A DNA stretch of 64,000 nucleotides from positions 1 to 64,000 of the forward strand of contig NZ_FNOK01000038.1 of the NCBI RefSeq assembly GCF_900106995.1. Direction: 5' to 3'. The notes below the pieces were generated by a model. It worked only from the letters and a program-made list of their open reading frames with translations, made no database searches and was not told the origin of the DNA. Below are positions 1 through 9,035 of the stretch, piece by piece. The position numbers and the translations under genes are program-made. This DNA comes from Saccharopolyspora shandongensis (GTDB lineage: Bacteria; Actinomycetota; Actinomycetes; Mycobacteriales; Pseudonocardiaceae). Within the stretch, counting starts at the first letter, position 1; the number at the start of each line of letters is the position of its first letter.

Positions 1-283
1 CGGGAAACTTGCCTACCACCGCCCGCTTCACCCGGGCCTGCTGCCGTGCGGTCAGCGCCTTCTGCTCCTCGGGACGCCGGCCACGTTTCCGCGCGTCCAA
101 GGCCCGGTTTCCGGCACGGTGAAACGCATTCACCCGACGCGACACCGACCGCAGCCCCACACCGAAGGTCTCCGCGACCTCCGCCTGCGTCCGCCCGGAC
201 TCGACCGCCGCGACCACCCGCCGCCGCAAATCCTCTTGCGAGGCAGGCGAAAGCCGCTTGACATCAACCACCGTCACCTTCAC
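1..283 (-). CDS. IS630-family transposase, N-terminal part cut by the window edge
   Basis: The leftward reading frame encodes a helix-turn-helix domain: residues about 10-50 read LSPASQEDLRRRVVAAVESG followed by TQAEVAETFGVGLRSVSRRV, then a basic linker with GRRPEEQKALTARQ. This is the usual N-terminus of IS630/Tc1-mariner transposases, where an HTH precedes the DDE catalytic domain. The DDE part would lie left of base 1, so whether the element is intact cannot be told. GTG codons at 283, 277 and 271 are all possible starts. The likely element end falls between 290 and 350, next to a truncated copy of a dispersed repeat. Confidence 0.75.
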   Translation of the reverse strand, partial: MKVTVVDVKRLSPASQEDLRRRVVAAVESGRTQAEVAETFGVGLRSVSRRVNAFHRAGNRALDARKRGRRPEEQKALTARQQARVKRAVVGKFP

Positions 284-348
284 ACCATAACCAACGACCA
301 CGCCACATTTGAGTTACCCATCAATAAGTCACGGCTCCCGCAGTCCAG

Positions 349-400
349 GCGGACGCTGTAACTCCCGCAGGGGGGCCGCCACCCGCACCGCCACGCAAGC
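349..400. repeat. Truncated copy of a dispersed intergenic repeat
   Basis: Positions 376-398 are identical over 23 bases to 42945-42967 in the right half of the repeat at 42766-42988; the preceding CCAGGCGG also matches. The left half of that repeat is missing here and is replaced by the IS630-side sequence. Like the other copies, it ends just beyond the stop codon of a leftward gene (stop at 417). Confidence 0.6.
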
Positions 401-416
401 CATTCTGCTACCACTC

Positions 417-1049
417 CTACGAGCATTCCTTCCACTCGAACTGGTAGGTCGTGTCGATGTTCCCGTCGGTGGAGTCCATCGACATGAAGCTCGTCTTCGA
501 CGGGTCCGAGGTGCCGGCGTCCACCCGCAATTCGGTGTTGATGTTGAAATTGCGCTGTTCACCGCACGGCTTGTAGACGATCGCGCCGATCTCGGTGGAG
601 TCGGTCACCTGCCAGTTGTCGCTCAGCGGGCCGGAGAACGGCGTCTGGAAGCGGCCCGTTTCCGACATTCCCTGGAAGTAGTAGCTCGCCTTCTCCAATC
701 CGGTCGCGCCCGGTTCGAGGTGGGCGAAACCGCGGTAGTCGGCGCTGGCGATGCCGTAGGTGAATCCCTGCGGGATGCTGACGATCAGGTTGAGCTGGCA
801 GTTCTTGCGGAATGCGGTGGGATCCGCGTCCGGGCCCACCTTGGCCAGGTAATCGCTGTAGCTCACGGTGAACGAGGTGTTGTCCGGGGACACCGCGACC
901 GCGGCGGTTCCCGCCGGGCAGCCCGATCCGTTCACCGTCGCGACATCGATGGTGATCTTGCCGGTCGGCGGCGGAACGTCGTCGTGGTAGCCCGCCGGGG
1001 AGAGCATGGTCAAAGCCGTCAAAGCGGCAGCAGAAAGAGCAGCGAACAT
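417..1049 (-). CDS. Secreted DUF4360 family protein
   Basis: This 210-residue protein starts with a typical signal peptide (MFAALSAAALTALTMLSPAG, cleavage near residue 20). The mature part is the DUF4360 domain, a family of small exported proteins of unknown function in actinomycetes and fungi; the paired cysteines near residues 44, 84, 162 and 209 fit a disulphide-stabilised beta fold. The frame (IDVATVNGSGCPAGTAAVAV, then YSDYLAKVGPDADPTAFRKN) matches the family pattern. It stands alone, with no operon partner, between the repeat and the type VII genes. The function is unknown. Confidence 0.8.
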   Translation of the reverse strand: MFAALSAAALTALTMLSPAGYHDDVPPPTGKITIDVATVNGSGCPAGTAAVAVSPDNTSFTVSYSDYLAKVGPDADPTAFRKNCQLNLIVSIPQGFTYGIASADYRGFAHLEPGATGLEKASYYFQGMSETGRFQTPFSGPLSDNWQVTDSTEIGAIVYKPCGEQRNFNINTELRVDAGTSDPSKTSFMSMDSTDGNIDTTYQFEWKECS

Positions 1050-1216
1050 GGCGAACGCCCTTCATTGAAAGCGAACAGACAAGACTTCACTGCCGTGAAT
1101 GCGATGAGAGTAGCGGCGGGGCCGTTCGCGGCACGCCTCTGAACGGGCTAAAACCGCAGAGTCCCGAAAACTGTTAATGCGCAGGGAAATTGGGACGCGG
1201 CGCTTCCCGCCGCGAA

Positions 1217-1256
1217 CACCGGATGCCCGGCGCGGTGTCGCGCCGGGCATCCGGTG
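1217..1256 (-). terminator. Strong hairpin terminator
   Basis: There is a perfect 18-base-pair stem (1217-1234 with 1239-1256) around a GTGT loop, 16 bases beyond the stop codon of the leftward WXG100 gene at 1272. No T-tract follows in the leftward direction, as is common in high-GC actinomycetes. Confidence 0.8.
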
Positions 1257-1271
1257 ATGACGAAATGTCTG

Positions 1272-1568
1272 CTAGATGTTGGTGACGATGTTGATGGCTT
1301 GCCGCAGGGTCTGGTTGCCGATGTCGCCGACGTTGCCGTAGGCATTGCCCTCCGAGTTCAGCCCCTCCTGCCAGTACCCGGTTTCCTTCTGGCGCAGCTG
1401 GTAGGACTGCGACATCTGCTGGTGGGCCTCGTCGAAGTGGTTGATGTTCATCGCTTGCTGGACCTGCCCGTCGAAGTAGTCTCCGATCTGGGCCGCCGTC
1501 TTCTGGGCATCGGACATCGCCGTGCCCATCATGTCGAAGACGATCTTGAATTCGCCGCCGGTCGACAT
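1272..1568 (-). CDS. WXG100-like type VII secretion substrate
   Basis: This 98-residue, all-helical, cysteine-free protein has the size and helix-turn-helix hairpin layout of ESX/WXG100 substrates. The turn motif is WQEG at about residues 65-68 rather than a strict WxG. It follows its upstream partner by 12 bases and has a good ribosome site (AGGGAG). The pair lies divergent from eccC, the position expected for EsxA/EsxB-like substrates that are exported as a heterodimer by the EccBCDE channel. The heterodimer is inferred from pairing. Confidence 0.75.
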   Translation of the reverse strand: MSTGGEFKIVFDMMGTAMSDAQKTAAQIGDYFDGQVQQAMNINHFDEAHQQMSQSYQLRQKETGYWQEGLNSEGNAYGNVGDIGNQTLRQAINIVTNI

Positions 1569-1580
1569 TCGCTACTCCCT

Positions 1581-1916
1581 TCAGGTCGGGTTGATGACGC
1601 TCGCGGTGCCGTAGTCCGGCGCGGCGAGCACGCTCTGGGCGGCGTCCTGGCCGCCCTGGTACGTGGAGAGCAACTGGTTGTTGTTGTCGACCAGGAGCTG
1701 GTTGTGGTCCGCGACTTTCCGCCACTGGTCGTCGCGGTTCTGGCCGACCGAGAACGCCGCGACCTGCGGCGACCCCAGCAGTCCACCCTGGACCGTCTCG
1801 CTGTTGCGCTGGCTGTGGGCCACGCTCGCGCCGTTCTGGTCGCGCTGGCTGCTCTCGGTCAGGGAGACCAGGTGCTGCATCGCCCCGTAATCGATGTGGG
1901 CCTGGTTGGAAACCAT
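1581..1916 (-). CDS. Small type VII secretion-associated protein, partner of the WXG100-like gene
   Basis: This 111-residue helical protein starts at ATG 1916 after an AGGAGG site and reads MVSNQAHIDYGAMQHLVSLT. It has no signal peptide or membrane segment; asparagine- and glutamine-rich helices flank a central GGLLGSP turn, which would take the place of the WxG turn. It sits directly upstream of the WXG100-like gene in the same transcript and is the likely second half of the exported pair. The sequence alone does not name a subfamily. Confidence 0.65.
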   Translation of the reverse strand: MVSNQAHIDYGAMQHLVSLTESSQRDQNGASVAHSQRNSETVQGGLLGSPQVAAFSVGQNRDDQWRKVADHNQLLVDNNNQLLSTYQGGQDAAQSVLAAPDYGTASVINPT

Positions 1917-2045
1917 CCACCCCTCCTCTGCTCGGCGTGCGGTTCCGATGCCGAAGCTAGAGCGCGGAACCGGGGTCGCGCCCCGGCGCGGCACGTTCCT
2001 GCCATCGCCCGCGCCCACCGCCGCCGATCGCGAACCATCTCGGGC
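1917..2045. promoter_or_regulatory. Divergent promoter region between the substrate pair and eccC
   Basis: This 129-base gap separates two genes reading outwards, so both promoters must lie here. I cannot identify -10/-35 boxes with confidence; no clear dyad was seen. Confidence 0.5.
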
Positions 2046-5000
2046 ATGGCGACAGTCGTGGTGAAGAGGCCGGCCCGCAGACCGGCGCCGGAGATGCCCG
2101 CCGGTGAGCTGGTGCTGCAGGCTCCGCCGGAGATCCCGCCGCCGCCCGCCCGGCAGTGGACGCAGGTGTTCATGGTCCTGCCCATGGTGGCGATGACGGC
2201 GGGCATGATGCTGATGTTCTCCGGATCGATGGGCGGTTCCATCCGCTTCGTCATGTACGGGCTGATGGGCGTGGCGATGCTCGGCATGGTCGTCATGGGC
2301 TTCCTGCAGAGCGGCGGCCCGAGCAAGCGCGAGATGGGCCACGCCCGGCGCAAGTACCTGCGGCACCTCGCCCAGCACCGGCAGCGGTTCCGGCGGTCGG
2401 TGCGCGGGCAGCGCGCGGCGATGGAGTACCTGCACCCGGATCCCGCCTCGCTGTGGTCGGTGGCGGCGAGCTACCGGTTGTGGGAGCGGCGCAAGGACGA
2501 CCCGGATTTCGGCGTCGCCCGGATCGGCAGCGGCGCGCAACGCCCGACCGTCACGCTGGTCGCGCCCGACACCAAACCGCTGGAGGAACTCGAACCGCTG
2601 TCCGCGCTGGCGCTGCGCAGGTTCCTCACCACCTACTCCACAGTGGACCGGTTGCCGGTCGCGATCGCGGTCAACGGTTTCAGCCGGATCTACCTGCGCG
2701 GCGACCGCGCTGCGGCGCTGGGCGCGCTGCGCGCGATGCTCGCGCAGCTGGCCACCTCGCACTCGCCGGACGACCTGCGGATCGCGGTGTGCGTGGGCGA
2801 GGACCGCCGCCCGGACTGGGACTGGATCAAGTGGCTGCCGCACGCGCTGCACCCGGAGCACACCGACGCGGTCGGGCCGGTCCGCTTGGTGGCCCAGGAG
2901 ATTCCGGCGCTGGAATCGATGCTGGAGGAGGAGCTCGCCAAGCGGCCGCGCTTCGACCCGGAGGCCGGGGCGGGCATTCCGGGCCCGCACCTGGTGGTGG
3001 TGCTCGACGGCGGCTCCGTCGCCGGTTCCGATCACCTGATGACCGGCGGCGGCGTGGAAGGCGTGACCGTGGTGGACCTGACCACCGCGCCGCCGCGGGC
3101 GCTGGACCGGAGCGCGGTGGTGCTGGACGTGGCCGCCGACGGCGAGCTGGGCAGCGAGACGATGGACGGCGCCGCCCTGGTCGGCCGGGCGGACTCGCTC
3201 GGCGCCGCCGCGGCCGAGGGCCTGGCCCGGCAGCTGGCCCCGCTGCGGCTGACCGCCGGCGTGCGCGGCGGTGAGCCGATGACCAACGAGCTGGGCCTGG
3301 CCGACCTGCTGGAGCTGGGCGACCCGTACGAGCTCGACCCGGCCGAGACCTGGGCGCCGCGGCCGAACCGGGACCGGCTGCGGGTGAAGTTCGGCATCCG
3401 GGCCGACGGCGTTCCGATCGAGATCGACCTGAAGGAGTCGGCCCAGGACGGCATGGGCCCGCACGGCCTGCTGGTCGGCGCGACCGGCTCCGGCAAGTCG
3501 GAGCTGCTGCGCACCCTCGTGCTGGCGCTGGCGGTCACCCACCCGCCGAACTCGCTGAACTTCGCGCTGGTCGACTTCAAGGGCGGCGCCACCTTCACCC
3601 GGCTGGACGCGTTGCCGCACACCAGCGCGGTGATCACCAACCTCGCCGACGAACTGCACCTGGTCGACCGGATGACCGACGCGATCAACGGCGAGCTGAT
3701 CCGCCGCCAGGAGCTGTTGCGCGCGGCGGGCGACTTCGCTTCCCTGCGCGACTACGAGAAGGCCCGCGCCGCCGGAGCCCCGCTGCCCGAGGTGCCGACG
3801 CTGCTGGTCATCTGCGACGAGTTCTCCGAACTGCTGTCCGCCAAACCGGAGTTCATCGACCTGTTCGTCCAAATAGGACGGGTCGGCCGCTCGCTCGGCG
3901 TGCACCTCCTGCTCGCCTCGCAGCGGCTGGACGAGGGCCGGTTGCGCGGCCTGGAAACCCACCTGTCCTACCGGATCGGGCTGCGCACCTTCTCCGAGAT
4001 GGAGAGCCGGGCGGTGCTCGGCGTGCCGGACGCCTTCCGGTTGCCGCGGGCCCCCGGGCACGGATTCCTCAAGGTCGGCACCGAGCCGATGGACCGGTTC
4101 CGCTCCGCCTACGTCTCCGGCGTCTACCAGAGCACAGCGGGAACAGGCGTGGCCGCCGCCTTCGGCGAACGGCTGGCGCTGCACGAGTACACGACCACGT
4201 ACCTCGCCCCGGAGCCCACTCTCGACGATGTGCCGGAGGAGCCGGAGGCCGACGAGGAGACCGCCGTCGGCGAAACGCTGCTGGACGTCATGGTGGACCG
4301 GCTGCAGGGCCGGGGCACGCCGGCGCACCAGGTGTGGCTGCCGCCGCTGTCCGACTCGCCGTCGCTGGACGCCGTGCTGCCGCCGCTGACCGCCGATCCG
4401 GTGCGCGGGTTGACCGCCGCCCCGGCGGGCACGCTCCGCCCGGTGCTCGGCATCGTCGACCGGCCGCTGGAGCAGCGGCGCGACCCGCTGGAGCTCGACC
4501 TGTCCGGCGCCGCCGGGCACCTGCTGGTGCTCGGGGCCCCGCAGACCGGCAAGAGCACCGCACTGCGCACCCTGATCACCAGCCTCGCACTCACCCACAC
4601 CCCGCGCGAAGTCCAGTTCTACTGCCTGGATTTCGGTGGCGGCACGCTCGGCTCGATCGTCGGCCTGCCACACGTCGGTGGCGTGTCGGGACGCCTGGAC
4701 ACCGGCGCGGTCCGGCGCACCGTCGCCGAGGTGGCGACGCTGCTCGCCCAGCGCGAGCGGATGTTCGCCGAGCACCAGATCGACGGCATCGCCACCTACC
4801 GCAGGCTGCGCGCCGAGGGCCGGTTCGCCGACCGCCCGCACGGCGACGTCTTCCTGGTGATCGACGGCTGGCAGACGCTGCGCAACGACTTCAGCGACCT
4901 GGAGGAGGTCGTCGGCGACATCGCCGCCCGCGGCCTGTCCTACGGCGTGCACGTGGTGGCGTCCTGCGCCCGCTCCTTCGAGCTGCGGATGAACGTCCGG

Positions 5001-6008
5001 GACCTGTTCGCCAGCAGGCTTGAGCTGAAGATCGGCGACCCGATCGACTCGATCGTCGACCGGCGCGCCGCGATGAGCGTGCCCGCCGACTCGCCCGGAC
5101 GGGGCCTCGCGATGAGCGGGCACCAGATGCTGGTGGCGCTGCCCAGGATCGACGGGGCGAGCAGCGCCGGCGATCTGGCCGGCGGCATCGGCGCGCTGGT
5201 CGAGGCGGTCGGCGCGGCCTGGCCGGGCGAGCCCGCGCCGCCGGTGCGGCTGCTGCCGGGCGTGCTGCCCTACACCGAGTTGCCCGCGACAGATGAGCTC
5301 ACCGGGGACGCGGCGGGGCTCGCGGTCGGCATCCACGAGCGCGACCTCTCCCCGATGCGGCTGGACTTCACCGCCGACCCGCACTTCTTCCTGCTGGCCG
5401 ACACCGAATCCGGCAAGACCTCGTTCCTGCGGGTGCTGGCCCGGCGGATCTGCCAGGCGTACTCGCCGAGCGAGGCGCGGATCGTGCTCGTCGACCACCG
5501 CCGCGGGCTGCTCGGCGAGATCGGCGACGAGCACCTGCTCGGCACCGGCACCAACGACGCGCACAGCCGCGGCCTGCTGGCGGAGGTGGCCGCCGAGCTG
5601 ACCAAGCGGCTGCCGGGGCAGGACATCACGCCGGAGCAGCTGCGCGCCCGGAACTGGTGGCAGGGACCGGAGATCTTCGTGCTCGTCGACGACTACGACA
5701 TGGTGGCCACGCACCAGGAACACCCGCTGATGTCGCTGCTGCCGCTGGCGGCGCAGGGCACCGACATCGGCCTGCACGTCGTGCTTGCGCGCCGCTCCGG
5801 CGGGGCCGGGCGCGGGCTGTTCGAGCCGTTCCTGGCCCGGCTGCGGGAAGTCGGCACGCCCGGCCTGATGATGTCCGGCGACCGGGACGAGGGCCCGCTG
5901 CTGGGCGGCATGCGCGCCCAGGTGCTGCCGCCGGGCCGCGGCTGGCTGGTCGACCGCCGCGGGCAGAAGGACCAGGTCCAGATCGCCTGGCTGCCGCCGG
6001 GCGCGTAG
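2046..6008 (+). CDS. eccC: Type VII secretion FtsK/SpoIIIE ATPase EccC (fused EccCa-EccCb)
   Basis: This 1320-residue motor protein drives substrate export through the ESX membrane complex. Two transmembrane helices lie at about residues 38-85 (VFMVLPMVAMTAGMMLMF, then RFVMYGLMGVAMLGMVVMGF). Three P-loop domains follow: GATGSGKSE near 477 with Walker B LLVICDEF, GAPQTGKST near 831 with VFLVIDGW, and ADTESGKTS near 1118 with IFVLVDDYD. Only the first has a full Walker B glutamate, as usual for EccC. ATG 2046 (MATVVVKRPARRPAP) is the first start in this frame that keeps family length; no strong ribosome site precedes it. Two secreted-type proteins follow on the same strand. Confidence 0.95.
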   Translation: MATVVVKRPARRPAPEMPAGELVLQAPPEIPPPPARQWTQVFMVLPMVAMTAGMMLMFSGSMGGSIRFVMYGLMGVAMLGMVVMGFLQSGGPSKREMGHARRKYLRHLAQHRQRFRRSVRGQRAAMEYLHPDPASLWSVAASYRLWERRKDDPDFGVARIGSGAQRPTVTLVAPDTKPLEELEPLSALALRRFLTTYSTVDRLPVAIAVNGFSRIYLRGDRAAALGALRAMLAQLATSHSPDDLRIAVCVGEDRRPDWDWIKWLPHALHPEHTDAVGPVRLVAQEIPALESMLEEELAKRPRFDPEAGAGIPGPHLVVVLDGGSVAGSDHLMTGGGVEGVTVVDLTTAPPRALDRSAVVLDVAADGELGSETMDGAALVGRADSLGAAAAEGLARQLAPLRLTAGVRGGEPMTNELGLADLLELGDPYELDPAETWAPRPNRDRLRVKFGIRADGVPIEIDLKESAQDGMGPHGLLVGATGSGKSELLRTLVLALAVTHPPNSLNFALVDFKGGATFTRLDALPHTSAVITNLADELHLVDRMTDAINGELIRRQELLRAAGDFASLRDYEKARAAGAPLPEVPTLLVICDEFSELLSAKPEFIDLFVQIGRVGRSLGVHLLLASQRLDEGRLRGLETHLSYRIGLRTFSEMESRAVLGVPDAFRLPRAPGHGFLKVGTEPMDRFRSAYVSGVYQSTAGTGVAAAFGERLALHEYTTTYLAPEPTLDDVPEEPEADEETAVGETLLDVMVDRLQGRGTPAHQVWLPPLSDSPSLDAVLPPLTADPVRGLTAAPAGTLRPVLGIVDRPLEQRRDPLELDLSGAAGHLLVLGAPQTGKSTALRTLITSLALTHTPREVQFYCLDFGGGTLGSIVGLPHVGGVSGRLDTGAVRRTVAEVATLLAQRERMFAEHQIDGIATYRRLRAEGRFADRPHGDVFLVIDGWQTLRNDFSDLEEVVGDIAARGLSYGVHVVASCARSFELRMNVRDLFASRLELKIGDPIDSIVDRRAAMSVPADSPGRGLAMSGHQMLVALPRIDGASSAGDLAGGIGALVEAVGAAWPGEPAPPVRLLPGVLPYTELPATDELTGDAAGLAVGIHERDLSPMRLDFTADPHFFLLADTESGKTSFLRVLARRICQAYSPSEARIVLVDHRRGLLGEIGDEHLLGTGTNDAHSRGLLAEVAAELTKRLPGQDITPEQLRARNWWQGPEIFVLVDDYDMVATHQEHPLMSLLPLAAQGTDIGLHVVLARRSGGAGRGLFEPFLARLREVGTPGLMMSGDRDEGPLLGGMRAQVLPPGRGWLVDRRGQKDQVQIAWLPPGA

Positions 6009-6183
6009 CCGGATGGCCGGTTGCTGTCGCGGCCCCCACCGCGACCGGCCGCCGTGCTTCGCTGAACAGGGGGCGGGCGATGCGCGAAAACCCGTGGCAA
6101 TCCAGCGGAAATGCCGGGCGGCCGAACCGGATCGACCAGAACCGCAAATGCGCGACACCGCGCGGGACATCGAGGAGGGGCGT

Positions 6184-6597
6184 ATGCCCGCAGCAGAGGT
6201 CAACGGCAACACCGAGGCGATGAGCGCGTTCTCCAGCCGGCTCACCGCTCCCCCGATGCCGCCGTCGCTCACGCGGCTGGGGACGCCGCCGAACCTGTCC
6301 GGCCTGTTCGAGGGGATCGCGATGTCCGTGCTGGACAAGGCCGCCACGGCGGCCATGGCCACGTACCTGACGAAGGTGACCGAGGACCTGGTGACCGACT
6401 CCGCGAAGGTCAAGGCGGCCGCGGCGACCTACAGCGCCGCCGACGTGACCAGCGCGCTCACGCTGACCGCCTCGGCCCTGAAGCTCGCGAACAAGGGTCT
6501 CGGCCTGCTGAAGAAGGCGGGCGGGACGTTCGGCCAGCAACCCGCCGCGAAGCCCGGTGACGAGACCGGAACCGCCTCCCCGACCAGCGCCGCCTGA
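6184..6597 (+). CDS. Small type VII secretion-associated helical protein
   Basis: This protein has 137 residues, with start ATG 6184 after GAGGAGGGGC. The N-terminus (MPAAEVNGNTEAMSAFSSRL) is followed by a proline-rich stretch and a long alanine-rich helical hairpin, then a charged low-complexity tail (AAKPGDETGTASPTSAA). No signal peptide is seen. Its position between eccC and a larger WXG/PPE-like gene, 10 bases from the latter, suggests an exported partner protein. The family is not recognised. Confidence 0.65.
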   Translation: MPAAEVNGNTEAMSAFSSRLTAPPMPPSLTRLGTPPNLSGLFEGIAMSVLDKAATAAMATYLTKVTEDLVTDSAKVKAAAATYSAADVTSALTLTASALKLANKGLGLLKKAGGTFGQQPAAKPGDETGTASPTSAA

Positions 6598-6607
6598 GGA
6601 GGGCACC

Positions 6608-7768
6608 ATGGCAATCCCCTACAACCTGCTGCCCATCGAGGCGCACATGGCGATGATCACCGCCGAGCAGGCCAACGTCGCCGTCCTCACCGACGCGGCG
6701 CGGATGTGGACCGAGGTCCGCGCCTGGATCGAAGAAGCCAGGGTGGAGCTGCACACCCGCGCGGGCGAGCTCACTCCACAGTGGAAGGATGACGCCGGAC
6801 GGGCGCACGAGGAGAAGGTCCAGCGGTCGCTGGCCGAGCTGACCATGTGGGCGGACCGGATCGACGCGGCCCAGCCGGTCGAGACGCTGACCACGCTGGC
6901 CGGCGCGATCCCGGAGGCGCTCGGGACCGTGACCGGCCTCTACGAGTCCTACATGCTCGCCATGTCCAACCCGCTCACCATGGGGATGGCCCCGGCGTTC
7001 CAGCAGGCGGCCGGCGCGCGGATGTCGGCCCTGGGCGCGCAGTTCGACATGTCGATGCTCAAGGTGGTCGCGGCCTCCGGGCTCCAGTCGCCGGGCGACG
7101 TGCTGCCCGCGCCGAAGGGCGGCCTCCCCGTTGTCGAAGGCTCCCCGGGCGAGTTCCTCAAGGCGGCGAACGCCGGGATGGACGTCCTGTCAGAACTGCA
7201 GAACCTGGCGTCGTCGATGACCGACGGCGCGACCGCACCGGACGTCTCCGGCGCGACCGGGCCGTCGCTGGCCGGGGCGACGCCCGTGACCGGCCCGGTC
7301 CCGAACGCGCACCTCGGTGCCGGGCTGCCATCGGTGTCCGGCCCGCCGGTGCCGTCGGGCGGGCTCGGCTGGGCGGGCGCGGCGGGCGGCGCGGGCATGA
7401 TGCCGCTGGCGAAGCCGGTAGCGGGCAAGCGGGCGCCCAGCCTGGCCGCCGAGGTGAAACCGGGAACCGCCGCCGCGGCTGGGACGAAACCGGTCGCGGG
7501 CGCGATGCCGCCGCCGATGCTCCCGCCGTCCGCAGGCCAGGGCGCGGCGGGCACGCTGCGGCCGGGCTCCGCCGAGCAGTCCGCCGGTCGTACCGAGACC
7601 AAGCGCAAGCCGACCGGAACCGACGGTGTGCCGGAGAGCCTGCGCGGCCGCTCCGGCGGCGACGCCGCCTTCCACCGGACGAGCGGCCAACGCACCCGCG
7701 AAGCAGGCCCGGCCCGGCTGCCCGACGACGATCTGTGGCAGGTGAATCCACCCACCAGGCGCAGATGA
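6608..7768 (+). CDS. PPE/WXG100-like type VII secretion substrate with proline-glycine-rich tail
   Basis: This 386-residue protein starts at ATG 6608 after GAGGAGGGCACC. Residues 1-120 form the helical secretion-type domain (AARMWTEVRAWIEEARVELH, ELTPQWKDDAGRAHEEKVQ). A methionine- and alanine-rich helical part follows, and from about residue 210 the chain is a disordered Gly/Pro/Ala-rich tail. This layout is that of large ESX substrates whose N-terminal helices pair with a small partner, here plausibly the preceding gene. The tail ends in DDDLWQVNPPTRRR. Confidence 0.7.
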   Translation: MAIPYNLLPIEAHMAMITAEQANVAVLTDAARMWTEVRAWIEEARVELHTRAGELTPQWKDDAGRAHEEKVQRSLAELTMWADRIDAAQPVETLTTLAGAIPEALGTVTGLYESYMLAMSNPLTMGMAPAFQQAAGARMSALGAQFDMSMLKVVAASGLQSPGDVLPAPKGGLPVVEGSPGEFLKAANAGMDVLSELQNLASSMTDGATAPDVSGATGPSLAGATPVTGPVPNAHLGAGLPSVSGPPVPSGGLGWAGAAGGAGMMPLAKPVAGKRAPSLAAEVKPGTAAAAGTKPVAGAMPPPMLPPSAGQGAAGTLRPGSAEQSAGRTETKRKPTGTDGVPESLRGRSGGDAAFHRTSGQRTREAGPARLPDDDLWQVNPPTRRR

Positions 7769-8109
7769 CCGTCCCACCGGTGGAGATCCCCAACACGCAC
7801 CAGACCTCGTAACCAACGGAACACGGCGACCGTTCTTGTCGCGCGGGCACATGTGAGTCGTCGCCTGGAGCGCAGGAGGTCGACTTCGCGCGAAATCGCC
7901 GCTCCCCGTGAGGGTTGGTCGGCGATTTCGCGCGAAATCGCCGCCAGTCCCGGGCGCCAGGCGGCGTTGGGACGAGCTTGCCCGGCGCCCATCCGAGACG
8001 ACACCCCGGTGGATCACGGGCGTGAGCCGGATCCGTCGAAGTGGCGAGCCGTGTGCCGCAGCGCGGACCACGTCGGCATCGAAAGCAGCGCCACGGCCGT
8101 GGCAGCGAC
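7769..8109. other. Gene-free stretch holding paired palindromes
   Basis: This stretch lies between the stop codon of the PPE-like gene and the remains of an MFS gene. It contains two copies of a TTTCGCGCGAAA-type palindrome (listed separately) and a weaker GGGCGCC/GGCGCCC dyad at 7952-7990. Short open frames here have no ribosome site or recognisable product. Confidence 0.6.
7881..7943. repeat. Two copies of the CG-rich palindromic repeat (TTCGCGCGAA core)
   Basis: 7920-7943 is a perfect 24-base palindrome centred on TTTCGCGCGAAA. 7881-7898 is a shorter copy with one mismatch, 22 bases to the left. The spacing of two copies within about 40 bases is repeated at 8810-8874. Confidence 0.8.
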
Positions 8110-8746
8110 CTAGAACCGCATGAGCAGGCCGAAGGTCCGCGCCAGGAGGCCACCGGCAAGGGCGCCCAGTGCTGCCCCGCCGAGGTCGGCGAGCCGGTAA
8201 GCACTGGTGACCCTGCCGAGCAGGTGCGGCGGGGCGAGCCGCTGCCGCGCGGTGGTCGCGGCCGTGCCCCACACGACGGCGTGCACGCCGAAGAACGCCA
8301 TCACCGCTGCGGCGGCCCAAGGGTTGGTGACCAGGGCGAGCGCGGCATAGGTGAGCGCCTCCACGATCAGGCCCGCGCGCAGGATGAAGACCATGCCGAG
8401 CCACCGTTCCAGGAATCCGTAGGCCCTCGAACCCGCGATGCCACCGAAGGCGCCGGCGGCGATGAAGAGGCCGAAACCAATTGCGAACAGACCGAGGTGC
8501 TCGCGCGCGTACAGGACCACCCAGATGGAGAATCCCCCCACCCCGGTCAGGTTCATCATGGATGAGGGCGCGCCGTTGGGCGCGAGAACACCGCAACGCA
8601 GCACGCGTTGCGGAACCGCCGCGTCGGGAACGGGAGTGGGTCAGGAGATCGAGCGCGACCGGCAGGCCCGCCGCCTGGATGAGCCAGAGCCGTCGACGAG
8701 CGTCTCCACTCAGTTGCGCACCGGGGCTCCTCCCGGTCCGGGCCAA
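8110..8746 (-). pseudogene. Remnant of an MFS transporter
   Basis: From about 8604 to 8110 the leftward frame has five hydrophobic segments typical of the C-terminal half of an MFS carrier (GGFSIWVVLYAREHLGLFAI, YAALALVTNPWAAAAVMAFF) and the basic loop TARQRLAPPHLLGRVTSAYR. The start region (GDARRRLWLIQAAGLPVALD, 8746-8600) is in another frame, and the middle of a normal 400-residue MFS protein is missing. A frameshift plus deletion is the simplest reading. It has no operon partner. Confidence 0.7.
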
Positions 8747-8809
8747 GCCATGCCGCCGACACTATAAGGCCCGCCGCCAGCGCTTTTCCTCGAAACTGGG
8801 ATCGTTCTG

Positions 8810-8874
8810 CGCCGTTTTCGCGCGAAAACGGCGTTCGCCACGCCTACCGGGCGCCGTTTTCGCGCGAAAACGCC
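8810..8874. repeat. Two copies of the CG-rich palindromic repeat (TTTTCGCGCGAAAA core)
   Basis: 8810-8833 is a perfect 24-base palindrome around TTTTCGCGCGAAAA. 8853-8874 carries the same core with one mismatched pair. They lie upstream of the decayed MFS gene, between it and the end of eccB (stop at 9036). The rest of 8747-9035 shows nothing else. Confidence 0.8.
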
Positions 8875-9035
8875 ATCCGAACCCACGGCCACAAGCGGCT
8901 TCGCCACTCCATCGACACGAGCGCCCGTACAGCACCCCCGCGCCAGCACATCCAGAGCACCCCGACGGGCTCACGGCCGTTACGTCCGCAGTCCGGCCAG
9001 CGTTGCCGCTGACCGGACGCTTCCCGGCTCGGGTG

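Noticed and set aside
1581-6413. Open frame of 1610 codons on the minus strand
   Set aside because: It is antisense to eccC and arises from high-GC codon bias; only its last 111 codons (1916-1581) form a real gene with a ribosome site.
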